From Bradyrhizobium sp. JYMT SZCCT0428 (GTDB lineage Bacteria; Pseudomonadota; Alphaproteobacteria; Rhizobiales; Xanthobacteraceae), in assembly GCF_018131075.1 (NCBI RefSeq), contig NZ_JAFCLS010000009.1:1-64000 (forward strand): a stretch of DNA of 64,000 nt, written 5' to 3'. A program made the translations under genes and the position numbers. Positions 44,891-53,015 of the stretch are shown here, in pieces (within the stretch, counting starts at the first letter, position 1; each line of letters opens with the position of its first letter). The notes under the pieces were generated by a model. That model saw nothing but the letters and a program-made list of their open reading frames with translations, ran no database searches and was not told the DNA's origin.

Positions 44891-45540
44891 ACGACAGGCT
44901 TCGCATTCTCGTCACCGGCTTCGGGCCGTTTCCGGGCGCGCCGTACAATCCGACGCAGGCGCTGGTTGAGCGGCTGCTGCGGCTGCGCCGTCCGGCCTTT
45001 GCCGACGTGGACATCTCGAGTCACATCTTTCCCGTGACCTACAAAGCGGTCGACCTCGAATTGCCTCAAGCGCTCGCAAAACACCGCCCGCAGGCAATAC
45101 TGATGTTCGGGCTGGCGGGCCGCACCAAGCATGTCAGGATCGAGACCCGTGCGCGCAACGCCGTCACGCTGCTGTGGCCTGATGCGGCGCAAACCCGCGT
45201 CCGCAAGGGATCGATCGGGCTCGGTCCGGACGCGATGCGGTTTGGTCCGCATACGCTGCGGCTGCTGCGCGCTGCGCTGGCGACAGGCATCGACGCACGG
45301 CCATCGCGCGATGCCGGAAGTTATCTTTGCAACTATTTGAGCTGGCGCGCGATTGAGGCTGCTAGCACCGACAATCATCTCCGCCTGGCGTCGTTCGTGC
45401 ACATCCCGCCGCTCGCACGCGGCAGCGCATTGCGGCGCAAGGGCAACGCACGCATCACGCTCGATGAGCTGGTCGATGCCGGCGAGGCGATGCTGCTGGA
45501 AATGGTGGTGCTGGCGCGACAGGCAGTGCTCACTTCGTAG
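44887..45540 (+). CDS. pcp: Pyroglutamyl-peptidase I
   Basis: The 217-residue product starts with GTG at 44887, overlapping the meaB stop by four bases (GTGA). It is a C15 cysteine peptidase that removes N-terminal pyroglutamate. The opening RILVTGFGPFPGAPYNPTQ and the triad Glu86 (VRIETRARN), Cys148 (SYLCNYLSW) and His172 (FVHIPP) are all present. The stop codon TAG lies inside a dispersed repeat, so insertion of the repeat may have set the current C terminus. Confidence 0.92.
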   Translation: MNDRLRILVTGFGPFPGAPYNPTQALVERLLRLRRPAFADVDISSHIFPVTYKAVDLELPQALAKHRPQAILMFGLAGRTKHVRIETRARNAVTLLWPDAAQTRVRKGSIGLGPDAMRFGPHTLRLLRAALATGIDARPSRDAGSYLCNYLSWRAIEAASTDNHLRLASFVHIPPLARGSALRRKGNARITLDELVDAGEAMLLEMVVLARQAVLTS

Positions 45541-45624
45541 GGTGGGCAAAGCGTAAGCGTGCCCACCATTCATTTCGCGCAAGAAATGGTGGGCACGGCG
45601 CAAATGCGCCTTTGCCCACCCTAC
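45537..45624. repeat. GTAGGGTGGGCAAAG palindromic repeat, copy 2
   Basis: Outer arms GTAGGGTGGGCAAAGCG and GCGCCTTTGCCCACCCTAC and inner arms CGTGCCCACCATT and AATGGTGGGCACG form a cruciform. It is closely similar to the element at 27456-27546. Its first bases supply the pcp stop codon. Confidence 0.85.
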
Positions 45625-45761
45625 GACTGATCTACCCAGGATTAACCCTACCCCCAACAATCGCCCTGTGCCGCCGCCCCGTTCACCATGCGCCGGCGCA
45701 TTTTCGCGCTAGCTTTGGCCCTGCGAATGCCATGGCCTGCATTGCGCGAGGATATCAAATC

Positions 45762-47132
45762 ATGGACGCAAAACGCCGCCAGTTCATGGGCGTTTCCGCC
45801 GCCGGCATTGCCGGCGCGTTGGCGATATCGCCGGACGCTGCGCGCGCGGCGCCGCCGGCCTCGACGTTCGGGCGCGACGCCACGCAATATGGCGTGCGCC
45901 CCGGCAGTCCCGACGATCAAACCAAGGCGTTGCAGCGCGCGATCGATGAAGCCGCGCGGGCGCAGGTGCCGCTATCGCTGCCGCCGGGCGTCTATCGCAC
46001 CGGCCTGCTCCGTCTGCAAAACGGCTCGCAACTGGTCGGCGTGCGCGGCGCGACCAAATTCGTCTTCAGTGGCGGCGCATCTATGCTGCAGAGCGAAGGG
46101 GCCGGCGGCATCGGTCTGTCAGGCATCACGTTCGACGGCGGCGCCATCCCGTTGCCGACGCGGCGCGGCCTCATCCATTGCGCGGGCGGGCGTGACGTCC
46201 GCATCTCCGACTGCGAGATCACCGCCAGCGGCGGCAACGGCATCTGGCTCGAACAGGTCTCCGGCGACATCAGCGGCAACATCTTCACCAAGATCGCGAC
46301 CACGGCGGTGGTGTCGTTCGATGCAAAGGGCCTGATCGTCTCGCGCAACACCATCATCGACACCAACGACAACGGCATCGAGATCCTGCGCACGGCGATC
46401 GGCGACGACGGCACGCTGGTCGTGGACAACCGCATCGAGGACATCAAGGCCGGGCCCGGCGGCTCCGGCCAGTACGGCAACGCCATCAACGCCTTCCGCG
46501 CCGGCAACGTGATCGTGCGCGGCAACCGCATCCGCAATTGCGACTATTCGGCGGTGCGCGGCAATTCGGCGTCCAACATCCAGATCTCAGGCAACAGCGT
46601 CAGTGACGTCCGCGAGGTCGCGTTGTATTCGGAATTCTCGTTCGAAGGCGCCGTGATCGCCAACAACACCGTCGACGGCGCCGCCGTCGGCGTCTCCGTC
46701 TGCAATTTCAACGAGGGCGGCCGCATCGCGGTCGTGCAAGGCAACATCATCCGCAATCTGCTGCCCAAGCGGCCGGCCGGCACCATTCCGGACGATGACG
46801 CCGGCGTCGGCATTTATGTCGAGGCGGACAGTTCCGTGACCGGCAATGTGATCGAAAACGCGCCCTCCTTCGGGATCGTGGCCGGCTGGGGCAAATATCT
46901 CCGCGACATCGCCATTACGGGCAATGTGATCCGCAAGGCCTTTGTCGGGGTCGGCGTGTCTGTCGTGCCGGGCGCAGGCACGGCGCTGGTCAACAACAAC
47001 ATGATTTCGGAAACCCCGCGCGGCGCCGTGGTCGGCCTCGACCACGCCCGCGCCATCACGAGCGACCTGTCCGCCGAAGGCGCCCAGCGTTACGCCCAGG
47101 TGGTGATCGGGACCAATGCGGTGCGCAGGTAG
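45762..47132 (+). CDS. TAT-exported right-handed beta-helix protein (TIGR03808 family)
   Basis: From the ATG at 45762 (GAGGA upstream) the product has 456 residues. It begins with a TAT signal (KRRQFMGVSAAGIAGALAIS, cleavage near ARA-APP). A pectate-lyase-like opening follows (YGVRPGSPDDQTKALQRAID, LPPGVYRTG), then many short parallel beta-helix turns such as ISDCEITASGGNGIWLE, VSRNTIIDTNDNGIEILR and ITGNVIRKAFVGVGVSV. This is the TIGR03808 family. It is probably periplasmic or surface-exposed and may bind or cleave a polysaccharide; its substrate is unknown. The TIGR03809 gene adjoins it tail to tail. Confidence 0.88.
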   Translation: MDAKRRQFMGVSAAGIAGALAISPDAARAAPPASTFGRDATQYGVRPGSPDDQTKALQRAIDEAARAQVPLSLPPGVYRTGLLRLQNGSQLVGVRGATKFVFSGGASMLQSEGAGGIGLSGITFDGGAIPLPTRRGLIHCAGGRDVRISDCEITASGGNGIWLEQVSGDISGNIFTKIATTAVVSFDAKGLIVSRNTIIDTNDNGIEILRTAIGDDGTLVVDNRIEDIKAGPGGSGQYGNAINAFRAGNVIVRGNRIRNCDYSAVRGNSASNIQISGNSVSDVREVALYSEFSFEGAVIANNTVDGAAVGVSVCNFNEGGRIAVVQGNIIRNLLPKRPAGTIPDDDAGVGIYVEADSSVTGNVIENAPSFGIVAGWGKYLRDIAITGNVIRKAFVGVGVSVVPGAGTALVNNNMISETPRGAVVGLDHARAITSDLSAEGAQRYAQVVIGTNAVRR

Positions 47133-47642
47133 CTACAGCGCGTTGCGCAGCAGCGGGTACCGGTCCCTGATTGCGTCAAGATCCAGCGCCGGAGGCGACA
47201 GATCGTCCAGCGCCGGCGCATCGGGCACCGAGGGCGCCTCGGCACTATCGGCGAGTACGCTTTCCAGCGCGATCAGGACATCGCCCGGAACATCGCGTGG
47301 CGGCTCGGCGGCGACCGGGGCCAGGCTTAGGACCAGACTTGGAGCCGACGGAGCGTACTCACGCAGCCGCGCGCTGATTGTCAGCGTCGATTCGCGACGT
47401 CCGAGCCAGGACAGATCGACAGCGGTGTTGTCGAGCGAAGCCTCGCGCGTCTCCAGCTTGCGCCAGAGTTCGACCGCTTCCTTGGCTTCCCGGATATTTT
47501 CGAGAAATGCGTCCTCGGTATGAAAGCGCCGCCAGCGCCCAGTCTCGAACAGTTCGGTGAGGTAATCCAGCCGCTGTTCCGCAAGGTTGCACCAGCGCGC
47601 AACGATATCGCGGCCACGTGCCACGTCTGCATGATGTGTCAT
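47133..47642 (-). CDS. TIGR03809 family protein
   Basis: The 169-residue product opens with a helical conserved domain (ARGRDIVARWCNLAEQRLDY, LTELFETGRWRRFHTEDAFL, ENIREAKEAVELWRKL), followed by a Pro/Ala-rich tail ending DRYPLLRNAL. This matches TIGR03809, a family found next to TIGR03808 in Bradyrhizobium and Rhodopseudomonas; its role is unknown. No signal peptide is present. Its stop directly abuts the TIGR03808 stop. Confidence 0.8.
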   Translation of the reverse strand: MTHHADVARGRDIVARWCNLAEQRLDYLTELFETGRWRRFHTEDAFLENIREAKEAVELWRKLETREASLDNTAVDLSWLGRRESTLTISARLREYAPSAPSLVLSLAPVAAEPPRDVPGDVLIALESVLADSAEAPSVPDAPALDDLSPPALDLDAIRDRYPLLRNAL

Positions 47643-48021
47643 AAAACTGCCCGTAAGGAGAAGAACGGACGCAGACGCAACAGAGGCGAATCAACTGGAC
47701 GTGGTGGGGATATTCTGTGGAAAACTTCTTGCTTGTCCAGTACGTGCCATTACGGGACGGCTCCCAGTGCAAGAAACCCGCATGAATGCTGGGTTACTCG
47801 CGCTATCCACCGTCAAGCCGTTCAATGGCATGGCCGCGTTGCGTGGAGCTTGCGGTGATTTCACGGACGGCGACGCGGTTCGATCAGCGCACGCACGCCC
47901 GATTGTGATCCAATCCCAAGCCAATCCCAAGCCAAGCTAAGTCCGCTTGATCTGTCTCGATGGCAGAACGGCACTCGCCCCGCATCAATGCGGGGGGTCC
48001 TAGCTCAGAAGCGGGGCGCTG
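47643..48021. other. Intergenic stretch with hairpin at 47978-47995
   Basis: No convincing gene. The stretch holds a short tandem (CAATCCCAAGC repeated near 47910-47936) and the perfect hairpin CCCCGCAT-CA-ATGCGGGG (47978-47995). Open frames here lack ribosome binding sites and family resemblance. Confidence 0.4.
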
Positions 48022-48060
48022 AAAGGAAAAGACCCGTCCGGGGGGACAACCGGACGGGTC
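48022..48060 (-). terminator. Rho-independent terminator of the sigma/peptidase operon
   Basis: Read on the minus strand, GACCCGTCCGG and CCGGACGGGTC (48060-48050, 48041-48031) form an 11-base-pair stem followed by TTTTCCTTTC. It lies about 160 bases after the stop of the S8 peptidase gene. Confidence 0.75.
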
Positions 48061-48218
48061 AAGCCATATGGGCGCTTGGGGTGGATGGGCGCTCGCGCCG
48101 AATACAGCCGATGGGGAGGGATAACCGCTCCCACATTCATTAGTCGCAGCAGCTTCGCGGGACGTTCAAAAGGCCGATCGATTTTTTTAACTTTTATTCG
48201 GGGCGAGCCGGCCGGAAA

Positions 48219-50084
48219 TCACCGCGTAGCGGGGCGATTCACGTTGTTTGCGGCCGATTTCTCGGACGCCATCGACGGCGCCGAGTCGTTCATCGCTCTG
48301 CTCACGGAAGCGTTATCGGCGGGAGCCGGCGCCTTTTGAGAACCCGGAGCTCCCGAAACCGCGGCAAGCGGTACGGCGGGCGCGGCCGTCGAGGCGGTGA
48401 CGGCCGCGAAAGCATCGACCTCGCCCGCCCCGAACATGTCGTCACGGCCGGGCGCGCCAAGGTCGCGGGCGGTCTTCGTCAGGATCGCGCGTAGATCGTT
48501 CGGTTTCAACGCAGGATTGCGCTCCAGCATCAGGGCGGCAATGCCGCTGACAAAGGCGGCGGAAAACGAGGTACCCGAGGTGATCTGGTATTTATCGTCC
48601 GGCGCCGGCAGGAAGATATCCGCGCCGGGCGCTGCGATGGCGATATGGACACCGCGGTTCGATGCCGCAAACAGCTTTGCCTGCGAGTCGGTTCCGCTCA
48701 CCGCAATGACGTTCGGATTGGCGGCGGGATAGAGCGCCGGTGATTTGGCGCCGGCATTGCCGGCGGCGGCGACCATCAGGATCCCCTTGGCAGCGGTTGC
48801 GGCAACGCCACGCTCGATCAAGGGATCCTTCGGTCCTGCAAAACTCATGTTGATGATCTGCGCACCGTGCTCGGCCGCATAGTCCAGGCCCTTGAGGATC
48901 ACATAGGAGGTGCTTTCCGCACCATTTGCGGCGCTGCCGAACGCACGGATCGCCAATAGCCGCGCCTCCGGCGCGCTTCCCATCAGCTTGCCATGCGCCA
49001 CGATCGCGCCGGCAATGCCGGTACCGTGGACGTGCGGGCCTTCCTTGCTGCCGAGCGCATCGAAACTATCGGCAACCGAATTGACGAGTTCGGGATGTTT
49101 GACGTCAACGCCTGAATCGATCACCGCAATGGTGACGTTCATGCCGCGGACCAGCTTGTGCGCCTGTGGCAACCGAAGCTGGGCGACCGCGTATTGCGCG
49201 GCGTCGCCCTCGCTCATCGAGCGCTTCTGGTCTTTCTGGTCTTGCAGCATATAGCGGAAATTGAGCTGCACCGACTTCACGCCGCCGGCGCTGTCAGCGG
49301 CGAACTCACGGCGGACGACGTCCACCGGACGCTGATCGATGATCCGGAACAGGCCGATGGTGCCGCCGATCAGCGGGAATTCCTGCGAGGAGAGCCGCTC
49401 GAGGCCGTGGCGCCGGGCCAGTTCATCGGCCTGCGCCGGCGATAACGCGCTGTCGATCTCCGCTACCAGTTCGTTCGGGATCGCGCGCGTGTCGATCGCG
49501 GCCGCCTGCGGCGGCGCGTTGTTGCGCGGAGCGTTATTGCCCTTCTTGACGGAGGTGCCGTTGCCGCCGCCATCGACCGAGAGGATCGGGCGGTCGAAAC
49601 ATTCGCCGTCAGGACCGCGATTGGCGTATTGGCAGACCGGATAAAGGTTCGGCGAGAAACGCAGCGGAAGCGTCGGGTCCACACCGACACGCGAGATCTC
49701 GGGACGCCCGTTAGGTATCCGTCCCACCAACGTCGTGTCGCCGCCTCCGCCACCGCCGTGCGTGGTCGGCGGAACACGCGCGATGACCCCGGGACCGGGC
49801 CGGGTCGTGACGACAGGCCGGTTCGCAATGACAGGGCGGTTCGTGATGACGGGGCGGCTCGTGATGGCCGGATTGACCCGCGCCCCAACGGTGGGATTGA
49901 TTCTGGACGTTGCGGACGGATTGATCGTCGGCACCCGGGAATTGAGGTTCAGGCTCGGCGTGCGCATGATGGCTTGCGCATCGGCTACCGAACCGCCGAA
50001 CAGCACAAGCGGCAGCGCCATCGCCGACAATGCCCATGCCGCGCGCTGTGCCCTCATCCGCCAATTCACGCCAGCATTGACCAT
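48219..50084 (-). CDS. Secreted S8 (subtilisin-like) serine protease
   Basis: The 621-residue product has a signal peptide (hydrophobic ALSAMALPLVLFGGSVADAQ, cleavage near residue 37). An Asn/Arg/Pro-rich repeat region follows with PVITNRPVIANRPVVTTRP-like units (about 70-97). A middle part with a putative inhibitor-like pro-segment spans about 200-285 (LVAEIDSALSPAQADELARR). The S8 domain has Asp323 (VIDSGVD), His353 (HVHGTG), oxyanion Asn443 (AGNAG) and Ser506 (SGTSFSAA). All catalytic residues are present. It is the last gene after an ECF sigma factor and its anti-sigma factor, so its production or its action may be tied to that stress response. Confidence 0.92.
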   Translation of the reverse strand: MVNAGVNWRMRAQRAAWALSAMALPLVLFGGSVADAQAIMRTPSLNLNSRVPTINPSATSRINPTVGARVNPAITSRPVITNRPVIANRPVVTTRPGPGVIARVPPTTHGGGGGGDTTLVGRIPNGRPEISRVGVDPTLPLRFSPNLYPVCQYANRGPDGECFDRPILSVDGGGNGTSVKKGNNAPRNNAPPQAAAIDTRAIPNELVAEIDSALSPAQADELARRHGLERLSSQEFPLIGGTIGLFRIIDQRPVDVVRREFAADSAGGVKSVQLNFRYMLQDQKDQKRSMSEGDAAQYAVAQLRLPQAHKLVRGMNVTIAVIDSGVDVKHPELVNSVADSFDALGSKEGPHVHGTGIAGAIVAHGKLMGSAPEARLLAIRAFGSAANGAESTSYVILKGLDYAAEHGAQIINMSFAGPKDPLIERGVAATAAKGILMVAAAGNAGAKSPALYPAANPNVIAVSGTDSQAKLFAASNRGVHIAIAAPGADIFLPAPDDKYQITSGTSFSAAFVSGIAALMLERNPALKPNDLRAILTKTARDLGAPGRDDMFGAGEVDAFAAVTASTAAPAVPLAAVSGAPGSQKAPAPADNASVSRAMNDSAPSMASEKSAANNVNRPATR

Positions 50085-50115
50085 GGGACCTCAGCTTGGT
50101 CAGGCGACCGACGCC

Positions 50116-50829
50116 TTACGGCGTCGGCACCGCAAGATTGACGATCTTCTCGCCTTGCAACTTGCTCATCAGGTTCGTGACTTCGTCCTTGCCCAGCGCA
50201 CGGTTGCCAAACTGCAGCCGGAACATGCCGCCCTTGGCGCCATCGACGATCGAGGCCTGATAATTTTCGAGCAGCGTATTGATGTCGGACATGCGCGCGT
50301 CAGGGTTAAACCGCACCAGCGCGCGCGGCGGCACCGCAGCACCGAGTTCGCGGGTAAGGGGCGCCGCCGTCTGATTCAGGCTCAGCGAAGCCGTTTGGAA
50401 GGAAGCAGTCTGATTCTTCATCAGCACCGCGCCGATCACCCCGGCCTGCAGCAGCAGCGCGACAGCGCCGAGGCTCGCCGACCAGGCCAGCGTCCGCGGC
50501 GAAAGCTTTGTGAAGAATTCCGCGATCCGCGCCGAGAGATTGATCGACACCGACGGCTTGCGCTCGGGCTCGCCGTCGATCGCCGCGAACAGCTTCTGCA
50601 TGGCGCGCGCGGACGGCGCACCCAGGCTTTCGTTGAGATGAATGGTCTCGGCGTATTCCTCCTGGATGACGGCATATTGCTTGGCCAACGCGGGATCGCC
50701 GGCGAGCGCCTCATCGACGCGACGCGCATCGCGCGCGTTCAGCGTGCCGGCCGCATGGAATGGCAGCAGCATCTCGATTTCGCCGGGTTCTTGATCCAGC
50801 ATTTTCTTGCTCATCGCCATCATGGCCAA
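50116..50829 (-). CDS. Anti-sigma factor, membrane-anchored
   Basis: The 237-residue product starts inside the end of the ECF sigma gene (10-base overlap). Its first 95 residues (PGEIEMLLPFHAAGTLNARD, ARRVDEAL, YAETIHLNESLG) resemble an anti-sigma domain without the zinc-binding HxxxCxxC motif. One membrane segment lies near 113-136. The periplasmic part ends with VRFNPDARMSDINTLLENYQ and LMSKLQGEKIVNLAVP, a small domain seen in other anti-sigma factors. It should hold the sigma factor at the membrane until a signal arrives. The secreted protease gene lies 31 bases downstream. Confidence 0.8.
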   Translation of the reverse strand: MAMMAMSKKMLDQEPGEIEMLLPFHAAGTLNARDARRVDEALAGDPALAKQYAVIQEEYAETIHLNESLGAPSARAMQKLFAAIDGEPERKPSVSINLSARIAEFFTKLSPRTLAWSASLGAVALLLQAGVIGAVLMKNQTASFQTASLSLNQTAAPLTRELGAAVPPRALVRFNPDARMSDINTLLENYQASIVDGAKGGMFRLQFGNRALGKDEVTNLMSKLQGEKIVNLAVPTP

Positions 50830-51389
50830 CCTCGCTCAATGCCGGCTGCCTTCAGCAGTTCGGCTAATTTCTTGCGCGCATAAAACAGACGCGTCTTGAC
50901 GGTGTTTTCCGGAATTCCGACGATTTCGGCCACCTCTTCCACGGACTTCTCGTGGTAGTAGACGAGATCGACGATCTCCCGATGCTCAGGCGAAAGTGAT
51001 GTCAGGCACTTGCGCAACGCATCACTGGTATCTTTCTTCTGCACCACCACTTCCGGATCATCGGACGTATCCTCGATCGCGTTCGCGGTCTCATCGTCCA
51101 GTCCAACATCCTTCCGGCGCCTAAGTGCCGACAGGGCCTTGAACCGCGTAATCGCCAGCAGCCAGGTGGTAACGGCGGATCGGCCTTCGAACTTGCCAGC
51201 CTGACGCCACACATCGAGAAACACCTCACTGATGAGGTCTTCCGCAACCTGTTCGTCCCGTACGAGCCGAAGCCCGAAACGGAACACCCTGACATGGTGC
51301 CTTCCGTAAAGCACCTGCATGGCGAGCCGGTCGCCTTGAGCGATCCGAGCGATCAGAATTTCGTCTGAAGCCGCCTGTGTCGCACTCAA
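50820..51389 (-). CDS. ECF sigma factor, first gene of the protease operon
   Basis: The 189-residue product has both ECF regions: sigma2 (RHHVRVFRFGLRLVRDEQVA, EDLISEVFLDVWRQ, TWLLAITRFKALSALRRRK; about 28-94) and sigma4 (SLSPEHREIVDLVYYHEKSV, EEVAEIVGIPENTVKTRLFY; about 132-178). The only start near the N terminus is TTG. It leads an operon with an anti-sigma factor (10-base overlap) and an S8 protease. ECF operons usually activate their own promoter, but I could not place a clear site upstream. Confidence 0.93.
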   Translation of the reverse strand: MSATQAASDEILIARIAQGDRLAMQVLYGRHHVRVFRFGLRLVRDEQVAEDLISEVFLDVWRQAGKFEGRSAVTTWLLAITRFKALSALRRRKDVGLDDETANAIEDTSDDPEVVVQKKDTSDALRKCLTSLSPEHREIVDLVYYHEKSVEEVAEIVGIPENTVKTRLFYARKKLAELLKAAGIERGWP

Positions 51390-51806
51390 TTGCCGTCTCG
51401 CAAGGTTGGTCGGGGGGAGATGGCGGAGGGTTCGATTGCCGAGGCAAGATTCTTCACATTACGGCAATGAACCATTTGCATGTGTGATCTACCCCACATA
51501 GGCGCACCGGCCGCCAAAGGCGCCGGCGAGAACGAACAAAGCCCCAATTTCGGTATCATAATACGGCGTTACTTTCCTAGAGAGCGCGCGATCCGGTGCG
51601 ACCATACCAAGGGTTAGTCCACAAGGCAGCATCTGCTTGCAGCTTGGGCTGCCACGCAATGGTTCCGGCAGTTCAAATCGGCCGAATTTCCGTTGCGAAA
51701 CAGAGTAGTGGCAGGTGTTTTAACGGACCAGATTCGGTTCCAAAAGATACCAAACCTAAAGGCTTTCCCACTTAGATTTTTGCCGAGTTCCATCAACGGC
51801 GAGTCC
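51390..51806. other. Divergent intergenic region
   Basis: No gene seen. This region separates the ECF sigma gene (minus) from the diguanylate cyclase gene (plus) and must hold promoters for both. No palindrome or known box stands out. Confidence 0.4.
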
Positions 51807-53009
51807 ATGGGCACCGCGGCCTCCTCATTCGTGAATCCGGCCGATCTGGATGGCGTCGGTCCCCAGCCGGCGGCGAAGGCGCTTGCCCGGCGCGCCAAGC
51901 AGCGCCGCCAGATCCTGATTTTGATCGGGGTCAGCTACATCATCGACGCCGGGGTCCTGCTGCTTTATGCGCAGGCCGGCTCGATACCGCCCACGATCGC
52001 CCCGGCCTATGCGGCTTCCGGCCTGACGCTGGTGATTTTCAGCCTCATCCTTTCGCAATTCGGGTTCAACGAGCGCTTCAAGGATCATTATCTGGTCGCC
52101 CCGCAGGCGACCATCTGCATGCTGATTGCGCTGGCGTTCACTTATGTCGCGCCGGAAGTCGGCGGGATGTTCCTGTGCACCCTGTTCATCGTGTTCAGCT
52201 TCAGTTCGCTGCGCTCGATCCCCGCGCAGACCATGATGATCTGGACGGCGATGACGATCGGCCTGGCCGGGCTGTTCCTGTTGACCGACAGACCGATCTC
52301 GATGCCGCATGGCAGCCACCTCGAGCGCTTTGCCACCCTTTTGGTGTTCGTCCTGACCATCGGACGCTGCATGTTCCTCGGCATCTTCTCCAGCTCGCTG
52401 AAGCAATCGCTCTATCAGAGCGGGCTGAAACTCAAGGAAGCCTACAAGCGGATCGAGGAGCTCGCCGAACTCGACGAACTCACGGGATCGTATAACCGCC
52501 GCTGCATCATGCGGATGCTGGATGAAGAGATCGCCCGCGCCGGCCGCAACGACGCGCCCTGCTCGATTGCATTGATCGATCTCGACTGGTTCAAGCGCAT
52601 CAACGACGCCTTTGGTCATCCGACCGGCGACGAGGTGCTGCGGACTTTCGCCATCACCATGTTCGCCAACATCCGCGGCGTCGACCGCTTCGGCCGCTAC
52701 GGCGGCGAGGAATTCCTGCTGGTGCTGCCCGGCATGAGCACGGACCACGCCATGCGGGCGCTCGATCGGCTGCGCGGGATCATTGCAGAGCTCGACTGGA
52801 GCGCATTCTCGCCCGACATGAGCGTGACCATTTCCGGAGGCGTCGCGACGCTGAAGCCGGAGGAAACCCCGGACATATTCCTCGCCCGCCGACAGCGCGC
52901 TTTACGCAGCCAAGGCACAGGGACGCAACCGCATCACCAGCGCCTGAACCGACCATTTCAGTTGTTCCGGCGACGGAGAAACCGTCGCCGGGCTTTTGCT
53001 CCAGGATAG
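51807..53009 (+). CDS. Membrane diguanylate cyclase, frameshifted near the C terminus
   Basis: From the ATG at 51807 about six membrane segments (residues 35-195) precede a GGDEF domain that would make cyclic di-GMP. The active site is GGEEF at 299-303, and the inhibitory RxxD site (RGVD) lies exactly five residues upstream, so product inhibition is likely. After PEETPDIFLAR (near 52890) the frame slips: restoring two bases gives ADSALYAAKAQGRNRITSA and a stop at 52945-52947, the normal GGDEF ending. A terminator follows that stop directly. As it stands the protein ends in an Arg-rich tail instead, which may disturb the last helix of the domain. Confidence 0.85.
   Translation: MGTAASSFVNPADLDGVGPQPAAKALARRAKQRRQILILIGVSYIIDAGVLLLYAQAGSIPPTIAPAYAASGLTLVIFSLILSQFGFNERFKDHYLVAPQATICMLIALAFTYVAPEVGGMFLCTLFIVFSFSSLRSIPAQTMMIWTAMTIGLAGLFLLTDRPISMPHGSHLERFATLLVFVLTIGRCMFLGIFSSSLKQSLYQSGLKLKEAYKRIEELAELDELTGSYNRRCIMRMLDEEIARAGRNDAPCSIALIDLDWFKRINDAFGHPTGDEVLRTFAITMFANIRGVDRFGRYGGEEFLLVLPGMSTDHAMRALDRLRGIIAELDWSAFSPDMSVTISGGVATLKPEETPDIFLARRQRALRSQGTGTQPHHQRLNRPFQLFRRRRNRRRAFAPG
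52967..52991 (+). terminator. Terminator after the diguanylate cyclase gene
   Basis: CCGGCGACGG and CCGTCGCCGG form a perfect 10-base-pair stem with loop AGAAA, followed by GCTTTTG. It lies inside the frameshifted reading frame but 20 bases after the restored stop, which supports the original gene end at 52947. Confidence 0.7.
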
Positions 53010-53015
53010 AGTCAT

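Noticed and set aside
47701..47940. 79-codon plus-strand frame in the intergenic stretch
   Set aside because: It has no ribosome binding site or family resemblance, and its 3' end is the short CCAAGC tandem.
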